Below are positions 20,557-32,300 of a stretch of 64,000 bases of DNA, in pieces. A program made the position numbers and the translations under genes. The notes below the pieces were generated by a model. It was given only the letters and a program-made list of their open reading frames with translations. It was not told where the DNA came from and ran no database searches. Position 1 is the stretch's first letter; each line of letters starts with the position of its first letter. This DNA is from Pseudomonas putida (GTDB taxonomy: Bacteria > Pseudomonadota > Gammaproteobacteria > Pseudomonadales > Pseudomonadaceae), in assembly GCF_009883635.2 (NCBI RefSeq), contig NZ_CP026115.2, forward strand, positions 2,232,001 through 2,296,000, read 5' to 3'.

Positions 20557-22020
20557 TCAGCCCTCGCCCGTCACGCGCAGCAGTTCCTCAAGACTGGTCT
20601 GCCCTTGGCAGACACGCTGAACGCCATGCTGAAACAGGCTGGTCGTGCCCGGTCGCAGTAAATCTTGCATCTGTGCCAACGACGCGCGGCCATGGATGGC
20701 CTGCGCCAGCTGCGGGGTAATGACGACCATCTCATGCAACGCCATGCGCCCGCTGTAACCCATCTGGCACAGCTCACAGCCTACGGCCTTGTACAGCTGC
20801 CTCGGCAGGCTGTCAGGGTTGCCCAGGGCGTCGGCAATGGCGCCCTCCACCTCGTACGCGGCTTTGCAGTGGGGGCATAACACACGCACCAGGCGCTGTG
20901 CCATGACACCGGCAAGGGAGGAGGCCAGCAGGCAGGGATCCACCCCCATGTCCGCCAGCCGCGTGATGGCGCCCAGAGCGCTGTTGGTATGCAGGGTCGA
21001 CAGCACCAGATGACCTGTCAGCGATGCCTGCACGGCGATTTCCGCCGTTTCCCGGTCACGGATCTCCCCTACCATCACGACGTCTGGGTCCTGCCGCAGG
21101 ATCGCCCGAAGCCCACGGGCGAAGGTCATGTCGACCTTGGTGTTGACCTGGGTCTGGCCGATGCCTGGCAAGTGGTATTCGACCGGGTCTTCAACGGTGA
21201 GGATGTTGCGCGACTCACGGTTCAGTACCGAGAGCGCGGTATACAGCGTGGTGGTCTTGCCCGAGCCGGTCGGGCCTGTCACCAGGAAAATACCATGGGG
21301 TTTTTCCAGCAATGCCAGAAACGCTTGCTGCACCGAGGGTCGCATCTGCATGTGCTGCACATCCAGACGCACAGCCTGCTTGTCCAGCAGACGTAGCACT
21401 ACCCTTTCGCCATGGGCCGCAGGCAAGGTAGACACACGCACATCCACCTCATGGCCGGCCAGCCGCAGGCTGATGCGGCCATCCTGTGGCACGCGCTTTT
21501 CGGCAATGTCCAGACGCGCCATGACCTTGATCCGCGACACCAGCAAGGCCGCGAGCGCCCTGGGCGGCGACAGCACTTCACGCATAACCCCGTCGACGCG
21601 CATGCGAACGCGCAACTGCTGTTCGAACGTTTCCAGGTGGATATCGGAAGCGCGCGACCTGACCGCTTCGCTGAGCAAGGCATTGAGCAAACGGATGATG
21701 GGCGCATCATCCTGTTGATCGAGCAGGTCGCTTGCCTGCGGCAAGGCCTCAGCCAGGCGTGACAGGTCTATGTGCTCATCCAGCCCCTGAATGACCGACT
21801 CCGCAGCATCCTGGGCGCCGCCGTAGCAAGCGGCAAGGTGCTCTGCAAACTGGTCGCCATCCACCAGGCGCAGTGGCCAGTGATGCCCAACGATACGCAG
21901 CGCCTCGGAAAGCGATTCCAGCGTGGCATCGTCACGCATCAACAGTGTGGGCTCGGCTGCCTGCCGATCTAGCAGAATGCCATGACGCCGGGCGAAGCCG
22001 AATGGAAGCAAAGGGTTCAA
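20557..22020 (-). CDS. gspE: Type II secretion ATPase GspE
   Basis: The 487-residue cytoplasmic ATPase drives pseudopilus assembly. It shows Walker [16 protein letters not shown] near residue 250, the Asp box [13 protein letters not shown], Walker [16 protein letters not shown], the His box [13 protein letters not shown], and a tetracysteine zinc motif, CPHC and CELC, near residues 375-410. The zinc motif and the gene order separate it from PilB. The start is a TTG at 22020 that overlaps the gspD stop (TTGA), which suggests weak, coupled translation. The N-terminal GspL-binding part is present but short. Confidence 0.95.
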   Translation of the reverse strand: MNPLLPFGFARRHGILLDRQAAEPTLLMRDDATLESLSEALRIVGHHWPLRLVDGDQFAEHLAACYGGAQDAAESVIQGLDEHIDLSRLAEALPQASDLLDQQDDAPIIRLLNALLSEAVRSRASDIHLETFEQQLRVRMRVDGVMREVLSPPRALAALLVSRIKVMARLDIAEKRVPQDGRISLRLAGHEVDVRVSTLPAAHGERVVLRLLDKQAVRLDVQHMQMRPSVQQAFLALLEKPHGIFLVTGPTGSGKTTTLYTALSVLNRESRNILTVEDPVEYHLPGIGQTQVNTKVDMTFARGLRAILRQDPDVVMVGEIRDRETAEIAVQASLTGHLVLSTLHTNSALGAITRLADMGVDPCLLASSLAGVMAQRLVRVLCPHCKAAYEVEGAIADALGNPDSLPRQLYKAVGCELCQMGYSGRMALHEMVVITPQLAQAIHGRASLAQMQDLLRPGTTSLFQHGVQRVCQGQTSLEELLRVTGEG

Positions 22021-23858
22021 GGCGATGGCTCCCCGCCTTCCGGCATTGGCCGCGCTTCGAACAACCTGTGGGGATCCTGGGGCACGCGCGTCGGGTCGGA
22101 GGCGCGAACATCATCGTAGGCACGCTGCCCGGACTCGACCAATTCCGCCTGGGTACGCAAAATGGTGGGGCGCAGGAACACCATCAGATTGGTCTTTTCC
22201 TGGGTATCCCTGGTCCAGCGGAACAAGCCACCGATCAAAGGAATACGACTGAGTAACGGCACGCCACGCTGCTCTGTGCGCACACTGTCCTTGATCAGTC
22301 CACCGATAACGATGATCTCGCCGTCCGCCGCGAGGATGGTGCTCTTGAGCGTTCGCTTGCTGGTAATCAGGTCACCTTCGAGCGTGCTGGGTGCCAGTTC
22401 CGAGCTTTCCTGCTCGACCTCGAGACGCAAGCTTCGGCCTTCGTTGATATGCGGGCGAACCTTGAGGCTGATGCCAATATCTTTGCGTTCCACGGTGGTG
22501 AACGGGTTATCCGCGCCATTGCCCGCCGTGGTGTACGAACCCGTCTTGAATGGCACGTTCTGCCCCACCAGGATTTGCGCTTCCTGGTTGTCGAGCGTAA
22601 GCAGGCTGGGAGTGGACAGCAGGTTGCTACGGCTGTTGCTGGCTAATGCAGAAACCAGCAGACCGAAGCGGTCAGAGCCCAGAACCAGGGCCGCGCCACT
22701 GGGCAACGCCTTGTCCGCCCCCAGCACATCGGACAACAGCGCACCGCTGTCCGGGAATGTCACTCCGCCCTTGAGGCTGCCGGTATCTATACCCCACTGC
22801 AATCCCAACGCCTCATTGATATCACCACTGACTTCGACAATGGCCGCGTGTATCAACACCTGCGCGCGAGGCTGGTCCAATTGCTCGATGATCTGCACCA
22901 CACTCCCCAGCGCCTTGGGTTCCCCCAGCAGCACCAAGGCGTTCTGGCTGCTGTCTGCCTTGACCATCGCCCCGGCCGCAAGCGCCTGGCCCAAGGCTTC
23001 TGTGCCCGGTTTGCCATCCAGCCGCTTGCCCACTTCATTGAGCACCTCGGCCAGCTGTTCGGCATTTCCATGCTGAAGGCGCACCACACGCCAGTTATGC
23101 GAATTTTCAGGTGCCGGCACATCCAGTTCGCGGGCCAGTCTTGCCAATCGTTGACGGGACTTTTCCGGGCCAAGCACGAGCAGGCGATTGCTGCGCGTGT
23201 CGGCCAATACCCGCACACCGCTGTCCGGGCTTCCTGCCGAGGCCTCGACGACCGGCAATACATCGGCGGCTTGCGCTGTACGCAGCGTGACCAGTTCGTA
23301 GTCATGCCGCTGACCGCCGTCCAGTTGCCCCACCAGGGCCTGCAACCGCTCGAGGTTGGCAGCCGAGTCAGTGACAACCAGGGCATTGGCGGAGCTGGAC
23401 GGGCCGATATACCCATTGCTCGACACCAGCGGTCTCAGCAGGCCGGCCAGGTCGGCGGCAGTGCTGCCAGACAGGCTGAACACACGTGTGGTAAATGCGG
23501 ACGGAATCGCATCGACCTGCTGGTTGGCCCAAGCCTTGGCTTCACTTGCCGGCAAGACCAGCAAGCGGTCGCCGTCGTTGACCGCGGCAAAGCCCTGGGC
23601 ATTCAAGACCGAGTAGAACAGCCGACGCACACCCTCGCGGTCGTGCGCCTCATTGGACAACACCGTGATACGTCCTTGCACGCGTGGATCGAGCACAATC
23701 GTCTGGTCAAGGATGGCGCCGACTTCGCGCACCACATCACGCACATCCGCATCGCTCATCGCCAATTGCCAGGTAGGTACATCAGCCATGGCCAGTGGGC
23801 CGGTCAAGGTGAGGCAAGCGCCGAGTGAGGCTGCCCGCAGGTAACGTTGATATCTCAT
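22017..23858 (-). CDS. gspD: Type II secretion secretin GspD
   Basis: The 613-residue outer-membrane secretin has a signal peptide ending in [11 protein letters not shown] near residue 25, an N0 domain (about 30-100), N1-N3 repeats (about 105-330), and the C-terminal secretin barrel with [10 protein letters not shown] and the signature [20 protein letters not shown]. It is shorter than 650-residue family members, and the S domain at the C-terminus is brief. No gspS pilotin gene is nearby. It overlaps gspC and gspE by 4 nt each. Confidence 0.95.
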   Translation of the reverse strand: MRYQRYLRAASLGACLTLTGPLAMADVPTWQLAMSDADVRDVVREVGAILDQTIVLDPRVQGRITVLSNEAHDREGVRRLFYSVLNAQGFAAVNDGDRLLVLPASEAKAWANQQVDAIPSAFTTRVFSLSGSTAADLAGLLRPLVSSNGYIGPSSSANALVVTDSAANLERLQALVGQLDGGQRHDYELVTLRTAQAADVLPVVEASAGSPDSGVRVLADTRSNRLLVLGPEKSRQRLARLARELDVPAPENSHNWRVVRLQHGNAEQLAEVLNEVGKRLDGKPGTEALGQALAAGAMVKADSSQNALVLLGEPKALGSVVQIIEQLDQPRAQVLIHAAIVEVSGDINEALGLQWGIDTGSLKGGVTFPDSGALLSDVLGADKALPSGAALVLGSDRFGLLVSALASNSRSNLLSTPSLLTLDNQEAQILVGQNVPFKTGSYTTAGNGADNPFTTVERKDIGISLKVRPHINEGRSLRLEVEQESSELAPSTLEGDLITSKRTLKSTILAADGEIIVIGGLIKDSVRTEQRGVPLLSRIPLIGGLFRWTRDTQEKTNLMVFLRPTILRTQAELVESGQRAYDDVRASDPTRVPQDPHRLFEARPMPEGGEPSP

Positions 23859-24349
23859 TGCACCTCCCGCAAAAGGCGGGGCGAGTCGGAAGGGGCAGAC
23901 GCGCGTACGGTGCCGCTGCCAGATTGAACGAACACGTTGCCGCGGGAGCCGGACAAGGTCAGGGTTTTTTCACGCCCGTCGACCCAAAGGGTGATCGCTC
24001 CCACGTCGATGCGGCGCAATACGCTGCCACCCGGCAAGCGGTCGCCCACACTGTAGAAGCGGTCACCCTCGCGGCTTCCCACCAACGCACGGGTTTGGCC
24101 GCGACTGGGGATGAAGCATGCCTTGAGCACCAATCCGGCCTGGCTTGCAACCCGCTCCCCTGGCTCGCTGTAGCCAAAGGCCAATGCCAGGGTTGCCACA
24201 GGTAATGGCTGCTGCGCAGGTAGTGCACCAGCAACACTGCCCGGCCCGGCAGGTTCAACCAGAGCAGGACGCATGACTTCGCGCCAGACCAGAAAGACCA
24301 GCGCCAGCAGAGGGATTGCCATCCAGGACAAGGCAGTAGCGTGTTTCAT
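23855..24349 (-). CDS. gspC: Short GspC-type type II secretion protein (no PDZ)
   Basis: The 164-residue bitopic protein begins MKHATALSWMAIPLLALVFL. It has one membrane helix (about 9-24), a Pro-rich linker, then an HR-type domain (about 75-150) with ALVGSREGDRFYSVGDRLPG and VLRRIDVGAITLWVDGREKT, characteristic of GspC/PilP. Most GspC proteins continue with a PDZ or coiled-coil domain, absent here. GspC links the inner-membrane platform to the secretin and helps select substrates. ATG at 24349 follows the upstream stop by 4 nt. Confidence 0.83.
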   Translation of the reverse strand: MKHATALSWMAIPLLALVFLVWREVMRPALVEPAGPGSVAGALPAQQPLPVATLALAFGYSEPGERVASQAGLVLKACFIPSRGQTRALVGSREGDRFYSVGDRLPGGSVLRRIDVGAITLWVDGREKTLTLSGSRGNVFVQSGSGTVRASAPSDSPRLLREVQ

Positions 24350-24353
24350 TGGC

Positions 24354-24866
24354 TCAGGGCAGCATTCGACGTAATACACTCCGCCCGGCAAACTCATGCA
24401 TGGCGACTGCACCTACGTGCAACGCCACAGCCAAAGCCAGGGCGACGTTTGCTGCTATATGCACCTTGAGCCATGTGCTTAGCCAAAATGGATCAGTCAG
24501 CAAGGGCGCGAATGCAAACCAGCCAAACACGTCAATTGCACGATCCATCATCAGCACGCCTGAAGTCAGCACCAATGCGATGAGCCAATAGATGCCTTCG
24601 TGGACAACATGCGCCATACGCCGCGCCAGGGCGTTTTCGTTCAGTGCACTCGGCCTTGCCTTCAGGTAGCGCGTCAACCAGCGCAACAGAAAGACCGGAA
24701 TAAACAGCGTGGTCAGGCCGACATTCACGAAACCGACCCATTGTGCGGTGGCTGGTTCGACAACAAAGCCAGTCACGTAAAAACCACTCACCAAGGCCCA
24801 GACGATGACCAAGGCAGAGACCCAGTGCAACAGGACCTGCTGCCAGCAATAAGTATGTTGTTGCAT
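24354..24866 (-). CDS. Cytochrome b561-family membrane protein
   Basis: The 170-residue protein has four hydrophobic helices (about 11-30, 45-64, 92-107, 134-155). His14 in VLLHW, His86 and His89 in RMAHVVHE, His136 in LKVHIA and His150 in ALHVG sit where bacterial cytochrome b561 proteins bind two b haems. Such proteins pass electrons between quinol and periplasmic acceptors. It lies between an LPMO gene (56 nt upstream) and gspC (4 nt downstream), so it is cotranscribed with them. The start is unsure: ATG at 24866 gives a compact protein, and ATG at 24893 is possible; neither has a strong binding site. Confidence 0.85.
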   Translation of the reverse strand: MQQHTYCWQQVLLHWVSALVIVWALVSGFYVTGFVVEPATAQWVGFVNVGLTTLFIPVFLLRWLTRYLKARPSALNENALARRMAHVVHEGIYWLIALVLTSGVLMMDRAIDVFGWFAFAPLLTDPFWLSTWLKVHIAANVALALAVALHVGAVAMHEFAGRSVLRRMLP

Positions 24867-24922
24867 GAGAAATACCGTGGCACGGCCCGGCATGCCTATT
24901 GGGCTGCCAGGCCGCACTCCTT

Positions 24923-26392
24923 TTAGCGCTTGATCCAGGCGTCTTGCCAGTTGCTGCCTACGCCAGGCTCATAGTGATTGGCACTGGCGGAATAGCTCTT
25001 GCACCAGCCCTCGAACGGGAATGGTTTGCACTCGAATACCTCGCCGGTCTTGGGCTGCAGGACACGAGTGCCTTCTTTGTAGCTTGCGATCGACTGAGGG
25101 AATTCAAAGTCGTAGTCTTCGCCACCTGCGGCTTTGAGCTGAACCACACGTTCTTCCTGCAGCAAAATTCTCCCCGTCTTGTTCACACCAACCACCTTGA
25201 GCAGGTGTTCGCCCTCGACGCTAGTCACTGGTAGCGCAACGGGGCTGGTGGTGGCATCCACGTCCAGGCGAGCGAAGCCGACCTGCTGGTTAGCGCTGTC
25301 GAACAGCCGTGCGCTGACCTGCAGCTTGCGGTTGGTCATGACGGTGAAGTCAATGTTCGCCTTGCCGTCAGTCAAGCTGTAATCAGGCTTGAGGTCATGC
25401 AGATGCATATAGCTGTCGTCGACCGGCACGCCTTCGAAATCCAGCTGATAACTGCTGATGCCCGTCTCTGGCTTGGCGAAGATGTTGTTGGCGCCCTGCT
25501 CGGGCTTTATGTTGCCGTCGTTATCGAGCTGACCGGCCTGCACCAGCGACTGGGTTTCATTGATGCGCTTGGCCAGCTTGTAAGACCAATTGGGCGCGAG
25601 GCCTTCCTCGGCGTTCTCGATAGCAACCGTGACGCTGTATGGAGCGCTTTCCGAACCGGCCACGAACGCGCGGGCCTTGACCTTGTCGCCAACCTGCAGG
25701 TCACGGTGGGGGTTGATGCTACCCACCTGCGGCCACTCCGGAACCGGGCCGCCATCTACCTGGATATCCACATCCATGACGTTGTAGAACGCAAAGGCGG
25801 TATCGCCGATTGTCCAGGCTCCCAGAATAATGTGCTGCCCGGACTTGCCGGCAGGCAGCGTGCACTGGTGTTTTACCAGGGCCGGCCCACTCGTGGGTTG
25901 CCCCTCGCCACGGGCGGGCTTGCCTTGCCCGTCGACTGTGCAGAAAGGCGTTGGCTCGAACGCATCACGGCCCAACGGGGCATTCGGGTTCCAACCCGTT
26001 TTGGTGATGAAATACTCCCAGCCCGTTGTCTTGTGCCCTTCCGTGTAGTGCCAGTTGAAGGCGATTTCACGTTGTTTGATAGGGGTCAGGGTCCAGCGGT
26101 TGGCCGATTGTTCATCAAGCAACGAGAAATCAGACCGCACACCACCACTGGCGAGCTTCCCATCGACTGGACCGCGGGCCGGAAACCCTTTTGGTGCCTC
26201 TCCGACAGCTTGCGGCTCGTACATGGGCTGGCCGCATCCAGTGTTCGTACCTAACTTGCAGGCATACGCACGAGATGGTGGCTCACTGGTATAACCATGC
26301 GCATTGGCCAGCTGGGCATGCATGCCCGCACCGGCAACTGCCAGCCATAAACCGCTGGCAGCAAACCTTCGCAGATTCTTTGTTGTACTCAT
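24923..26392 (-). CDS. gbpA: GbpA-like lytic polysaccharide monooxygenase (AA10) with chitin-binding C-terminus
   Basis: The 489-residue protein has a signal peptide ending ANA|HGYTSEPPSRAYAC, so mature residue 1 is His32, the first ligand of the copper histidine brace. The second brace His is His120 in TEGHKTTGWEYFITK, and the axial Phe lies in GDTAFAFYNVMDV. After the AA10 domain (32 to about 210) come two GbpA-like middle domains (about 215-420) and a C-terminal CBM73-like module (EVFECKPFPFEGWC, EPGVGSNWQDAW). Length and order match Vibrio GbpA (about 485). Such enzymes cleave chitin oxidatively and leave by type II secretion. It is first in the operon; CCGGAGTGCGTC precedes its ATG. Confidence 0.93.
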   Translation of the reverse strand: MSTTKNLRRFAASGLWLAVAGAGMHAQLANAHGYTSEPPSRAYACKLGTNTGCGQPMYEPQAVGEAPKGFPARGPVDGKLASGGVRSDFSLLDEQSANRWTLTPIKQREIAFNWHYTEGHKTTGWEYFITKTGWNPNAPLGRDAFEPTPFCTVDGQGKPARGEGQPTSGPALVKHQCTLPAGKSGQHIILGAWTIGDTAFAFYNVMDVDIQVDGGPVPEWPQVGSINPHRDLQVGDKVKARAFVAGSESAPYSVTVAIENAEEGLAPNWSYKLAKRINETQSLVQAGQLDNDGNIKPEQGANNIFAKPETGISSYQLDFEGVPVDDSYMHLHDLKPDYSLTDGKANIDFTVMTNRKLQVSARLFDSANQQVGFARLDVDATTSPVALPVTSVEGEHLLKVVGVNKTGRILLQEERVVQLKAAGGEDYDFEFPQSIASYKEGTRVLQPKTGEVFECKPFPFEGWCKSYSASANHYEPGVGSNWQDAWIKR

Positions 26393-26480
26393 GACGCACT
26401 CCGGACTACTTGAGCTTGCGTCGGGGGGGCCCGACAGGAGTGCAGGAGTCTAGGAATGGCCAAGGCGCCGATATGTAGGA

Positions 26481-26504
26481 AAAAGCCTGGAATTCTTCAG
26501 GCTT
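26481..26504 (-). terminator. Hairpin with T run in the LPMO leader
   Basis: On the minus strand AAGCCTG-AAGAATTC-CAGGCTT is followed by a short T run, a terminator-like structure about 90 bp before the LPMO start and separate from the hemE terminator. It may block readthrough from hemE or act as a leader attenuator if the LPMO promoter lies at about 26505-26560. Confidence 0.55.
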
Positions 26505-26561
26505 CTCACTAGCGGCTTGATGGCGCCGACCTCATCGGTGAGGGAGGCGTGTAGAACTCAA

Positions 26562-26587
26562 CAAAAAGCCCGGCACTTGGCCGGGCT
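26562..26587 (-). terminator. Rho-independent terminator of hemE
   Basis: On the minus strand AGCCCGGC-CAAGT-GCCGGGCT is an 8-bp perfect stem followed by TTTTTG. It starts 17 nt after the hemE stop. Confidence 0.92.
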
Positions 26588-26603
26588 GTTCGTTTCAGCG
26601 CAT

Positions 26604-27668
26604 TTACTGGTGGTACTGCGCCGACAGCTCATGCACGGCGTTGATGAACACGCCGGCATGCTCCGGGTCGACTTCCGGGGTGATCCCGTGACCAAGATTG
26701 AATACGTGGCCAGTGCCCTTGCCATAACTGGCCAGGATACGCGCCACTTCCTGGCGGATAGCCTCGGGCTTGGCGTACAGCACCGTTGGGTCCATGTTGC
26801 CCTGCAGTGCAACCTTGTCACCAACACGGCGGCGGGCGTCGCCGATTTCGCAGGTCCAGTCCAGTCCCAGTGCGTCGGCGCCTGCTTCGGCGATGCTTTC
26901 CAGCCACAGGCCGCCATTCTTGGTGAACAGGATCACCGGCACCTTGCGCCCTTCGTGCTCACGGATCAGGCCGCTGACGATCTTGCGCATGTATGCCAGG
27001 GAGAACTCCTGGTAGGCCGCCGCCGACAGGTTACCGCCCCAGGTATCGAAGATCTGTACCGCTTGGGCGCCAGCAAGGATCTGGCCGTTGAGGTAGCTGG
27101 TGACCGACTGGGCCAGCTTGTCCAGCAACAGGTGCAGGGCCTGCGGGTTGTCGTAGGCCATGGCCTTGGTCTTGCGGAAGTCCTTGGACGAGCCGCCTTC
27201 TACCATGTAGGTGGCCAGGGTCCACGGGCTGCCGGAGAAACCGATCAGTGGCACACGACCATTGAGCTCGCGGCGGATGGTGCTGACCGCATCCATCACA
27301 TAGCCGAGATCTTTCTGCGGGTCAGGGATCGGCAGCGCTTCGATATCGGCCGGCGTGCTGATGACCTTCTTGAAACGCGGGCCTTCGCCGGTTTCGAAGT
27401 ACAGGCCCAGGCCCATGGCGTCGGGAATGGTGAGGATGTCCGAGAACAGGATCGCCGCGTCCAGCGGGTAGCGGTCCAGCGGCTGCAGGGTAACCTCGCA
27501 GGCGAACTGCGGATTCATGCAAAGGCTCATGAAATCACCGGCCTTGGCGCGGCTGGCGCGGTACTCCGGCAAGTAGCGGCCGGCCTGGCGCATCATCCAG
27601 ACAGGGGTGACGTCTACGGGTTGCTTGAGCAGTGCACGCAGGAAACGATCGTTCTTCAGGGCAGTCAT
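26604..27668 (-). CDS. hemE: Uroporphyrinogen decarboxylase HemE
   Basis: The 354-residue cytoplasmic enzyme decarboxylates uroporphyrinogen III to coproporphyrinogen III in haem synthesis. The family signatures are complete: [17 protein letters not shown] near residues 21-37 (with the substrate-binding Arg residues), [12 protein letters not shown] with the catalytic Asp, and [17 protein letters not shown]. Length is standard. It follows gltD on the same strand after 150 bp containing a hairpin and a palindrome, so it probably has its own promoter. Confidence 0.97.
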   Translation of the reverse strand: MTALKNDRFLRALLKQPVDVTPVWMMRQAGRYLPEYRASRAKAGDFMSLCMNPQFACEVTLQPLDRYPLDAAILFSDILTIPDAMGLGLYFETGEGPRFKKVISTPADIEALPIPDPQKDLGYVMDAVSTIRRELNGRVPLIGFSGSPWTLATYMVEGGSSKDFRKTKAMAYDNPQALHLLLDKLAQSVTSYLNGQILAGAQAVQIFDTWGGNLSAAAYQEFSLAYMRKIVSGLIREHEGRKVPVILFTKNGGLWLESIAEAGADALGLDWTCEIGDARRRVGDKVALQGNMDPTVLYAKPEAIRQEVARILASYGKGTGHVFNLGHGITPEVDPEHAGVFINAVHELSAQYHQ

Positions 27669-27769
27669 GTCGGCATCCGGAAAAATAGTGCCGGCATTTT
27701 CTCAGACGCCAGCGCAAAAGGCACGGTCAAGGCCATGCGTTTTGTCTATTGGGTGCCACAGATCAAGCG

Positions 27770-27785
27770 ATTTTGTATACAAAAT
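27770..27785. promoter_or_regulatory. 16-bp palindrome ATTTTGTATACAAAAT
   Basis: This perfect palindrome lies 102 bp before the hemE start and 33 bp after the gltD stop. The TTGTATACAA core resembles operators bound by GntR/FadR-type regulators. It is in the right place to control hemE, but which protein binds is unknown. Confidence 0.5.
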
Positions 27786-27790
27786 GTGCC

Positions 27791-27809
27791 GGGGCCGCAA
27801 AGCGGCCCC
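27791..27809 (-). terminator. Hairpin after gltD
   Basis: GGGGCCGC-TTT-GCGGCCCC on the minus strand is an 8-bp GC stem 9 nt after the gltD stop. The following sequence GGCACATTTTGTA has a weak T run, so termination may be partial. Confidence 0.65.
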
Positions 27810-27818
27810 AGCAATCGA

Positions 27819-29240
<1,422 letters not shown>

Positions 29241-29255
29241 TCAAAACCTCTTTAC

Positions 29256-29359
29256 AGCAGCTGCGAGCTACAAGCTGCAAGCCGCAAGACGATCACTTAA
29301 GCCGGGCAAACCTCGTGCTGCTTTTACTTGCAGCTTGAGGCTTGCCACTTGCAGCTGTT
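29256..29359. repeat. REP-like inverted repeat between gltB and gltD
   Basis: The arm at about 29256-29288 (with GAGCTACAAGCTGCAAGC) and the reverse complement of about 29326-29359 (CAGCTGCAAGTGGCAAGCC...) agree at roughly three quarters of positions. The CAAGCTGCAAGC motif is a recurrent extragenic repeat in pseudomonads. The repeat fills the intercistronic gap from the gltB stop to just before the gltD ribosome binding site. Confidence 0.65.
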
Positions 29360-29360
29360 G

Positions 29361-32300
29361 TTACTGCGGGTTGGCACGGGTGCTGGACAGCAGTTGCTTG
29401 AGGTTGGCCGCCTTCGGCTTGACCAGCCAGAAGCGCCGCACGTAGTCGTCCAGGTTTTCGAAGAGCTCACGCCCCCACTCGCTGCCGGTCTCTTCCACGT
29501 ATTCGCCAAGGACCCGCGCCAGGTGGCTGCGGTAGGCCTCCATCGCCTCACCACTGATGCGCTGGATTTCCACCAGCTCGTGGTTGAGCTTGTCGACGAA
29601 GCTGTTGTCCATGTCGAGCACGTAGGCGAAGCCGCCAGTCATGCCAGAACCGAAGTTGTAACCGGTCTTGCCCAGAACGCAGACAAAGCCACCGGTCATG
29701 TATTCACAGCAGTGATCGCCAGTACCCTCGACAACAGCGTGGGCGCCGGAGTTACGCACAGCGAAGCGCTCGCCTGCGGTACCCGCGGCGAACAGCTTGC
29801 CGCCGGTGGCGCCGTACAGGCAGGTGTTGCCGACGATGGCGCTGTGCTGGGTGGCGAACGGGCTGCCGGCTGGCGGCACGATGGTGACCTTGCCACCGGT
29901 CATGCCTTTGCCGACGTAGTCGTTGGCGTCACCTTCCAGGTGCAGGTTCAGGCCACCGGCGTTCCACACGCCGAAGCTCTGCCCGGCAGTACCCTTGAAG
30001 CGGAAGGTGACCGGCTTGTCAGCCATGCCCTGGTTGCCGTACAGCTTGGCGATTTCGCCAGAGATACGGGCACCAATGGAACGGTCGCAGTTGCAGATGT
30101 CGAGGCTGAACTCGCCGCCGGCCTGGTCGCGAATCGCCGGCAGGGCCATCTCGACCATCTTCTCGGCCAGCTCGCCCTTGTCGAACGGCGGGTTCTTGTC
30201 GACTTCGCAGAACTGCGGCTTGTCAGCCGGGATGTGCGAGCTGCCCAGCAGCGGGGTCAGGTCCAGGTACTGCTGGCGCTCGGTGTCGCCTGGCAGCACG
30301 TCGAGCAGGTCGGTACGGCCGATCAGCTCGCCGAGGCTGCGCACGCCCAGCTTGGCCAGCCACTCACGGGTTTCCTCGGCGACGAAGGTGAAGAAGTTGA
30401 TCACCATGTCGACGGTGCCGATGTAGTGGTCCTTGCGCAGCTTCTCGTTCTGCGTGGCCACGCCGGTGGCGCAGTTATTCAGGTGGCAGATGCGCAGGTA
30501 CTTGCAACCCAGGGCGATCATCGGCGCGGTGCCGAAGCCGAAGCTCTCGGCGCCGAGGATGGCGGCCTTGATCACGTCCAGGCCGGTTTTCAGGCCGCCG
30601 TCGGTCTGCACCCGTACCTTGCCGCGCAGGTCGTTGCCGCGCAGGGTCTGGTGGGTTTCGGCCAGGCCCAGTTCCCACGGGGCGCCAGCGTACTTGATCG
30701 AGGTCAGCGGCGAAGCACCGGTACCACCGTCGTAACCGGAGATGGTGATCAGGTCGGCATAGGCCTTGGCCACGCCAGCGGCGATGGTGCCAACGCCGGC
30801 TTCCGCCACCAGCTTGACCGAAACCAGGGCCTGCGGGTTGACCTGCTTGAGGTCATAGATCAGCTGGGCCAGGTCTTCGATCGAGTAGATGTCGTGGTGC
30901 GGCGGCGGCGAGATCAGGGTCACGCCCGGTACCGCATAGCGCAGCTTGGCGATCAGGCCGTTGACCTTGCCGCCTGGCAGCTGGCCGCCTTCGCCGGGCT
31001 TGGCGCCCTGGGCAACCTTGATCTGCAGCACTTCGGCGTTAACCAGGTATTCCGGGGTCACGCCAAAGCGGCCGGTGGCCACCTGCTTGATCTTCGAGCT
31101 GCGGATGGTGCCGTAGCGCGACGGGTCTTCACCGCCCTCACCGGAGTTGGAGCGCGCGCCCAGGCGGTTCATCGCCTCGGCCAGGGCTTCGTGAGCTTCC
31201 GGCGACAGTGCACCCAGCGAAATACCGGCGGAGTCGAAGCGCTTGAGGATGGCCTCCAGCGGCTCGATCTGATCCAGCGGCAGGGCCTCATCGGCCACTT
31301 TCACCTTCAGCAGGTCGCGGATCATCGACACTGGGCGCTGGTCGACCAGCGTGGTGTATTCCTTGAACTTGGCGTAGTCGCCCTGCTGCACGGCGGCTTG
31401 CAGGGTGTTGACCACATCCGGGTTGTACGCGTGGTATTCGCCACCGTGGACGAACTTCAGCAGGCCACCTTGCTGGATCGGCTTGCGCGCACTCCAAGCT
31501 TCGGCTGCCAGCAGCTTCTGGTCCCCTTCGAGGTCGACGAAGCGCGCACCCTTGATACGGCTGGACACGCCCTTGAAGCTCAGGCCAACCACTTCCTCGG
31601 CCAGGCCCACGGCTTCGAACAGCTGGGCGCCACGGTACGAGGCAATGGTGGAGATGCCCATCTTCGACAGGATCTTCAGCAGGCCCTTGGAGATGCCTTT
31701 GCGGTAGTACTTGAAGACTTCGTCCAGATCGCCCAGCACTTCGCCGGTACGGATCAGGTCGGCCAGCACTTCGTAGGCCAGGTACGGGTAAACGGCAGAG
31801 GCACCGAAGCCCAGCAGCACGGCGAAGTGGTGTGGGTCGCGGGCAGTGGCGGTTTCGACCAGGATGTTGCTGTCGCAACGCAGGCCCTGTTCGGTCAGGC
31901 GGTGGTGCACGGCACCCACGGCCATCGACGCATGCACCGGCAGCTTGCCCGGGGCGATGTAGCGGTCGCTCAGCACCAGCTGGGTCTTGCCGCTGCGCAC
32001 CGCTTCTTCAGCCTGGTCGGCGATATTGCGGATGGCCGCTTCCAGGCCGACGCCCTCATCATAGTTGAGGTCGATCAGCTGACGGTCAAAGCCCTCGCGC
32101 TCCAGGTTCATCAGCGAACGCCACTTGGCAGGCGAGATGACCGGCGAGCTGAGGATCACCCGCGAAGCGTGCTCCGGGGATTCCTGGAAGATATTGCGCT
32201 CGGCGCCCAGGCAGATTTCCAGGGACATGACGATCGCTTCGCGCAGCGGGTCGATCGGCGGGTTGGTCACCTGGGCGAACTGCTGGCGGAAGAAGTCGTA

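Noticed and set aside
20557..22020. Reading the secretion ATPase as PilB of a type IV pilus operon
   Set aside because: It lies within gspD-gspF order with GspG/H/I/J/K pseudopilins and GspL/M. The GspE assignment is better.
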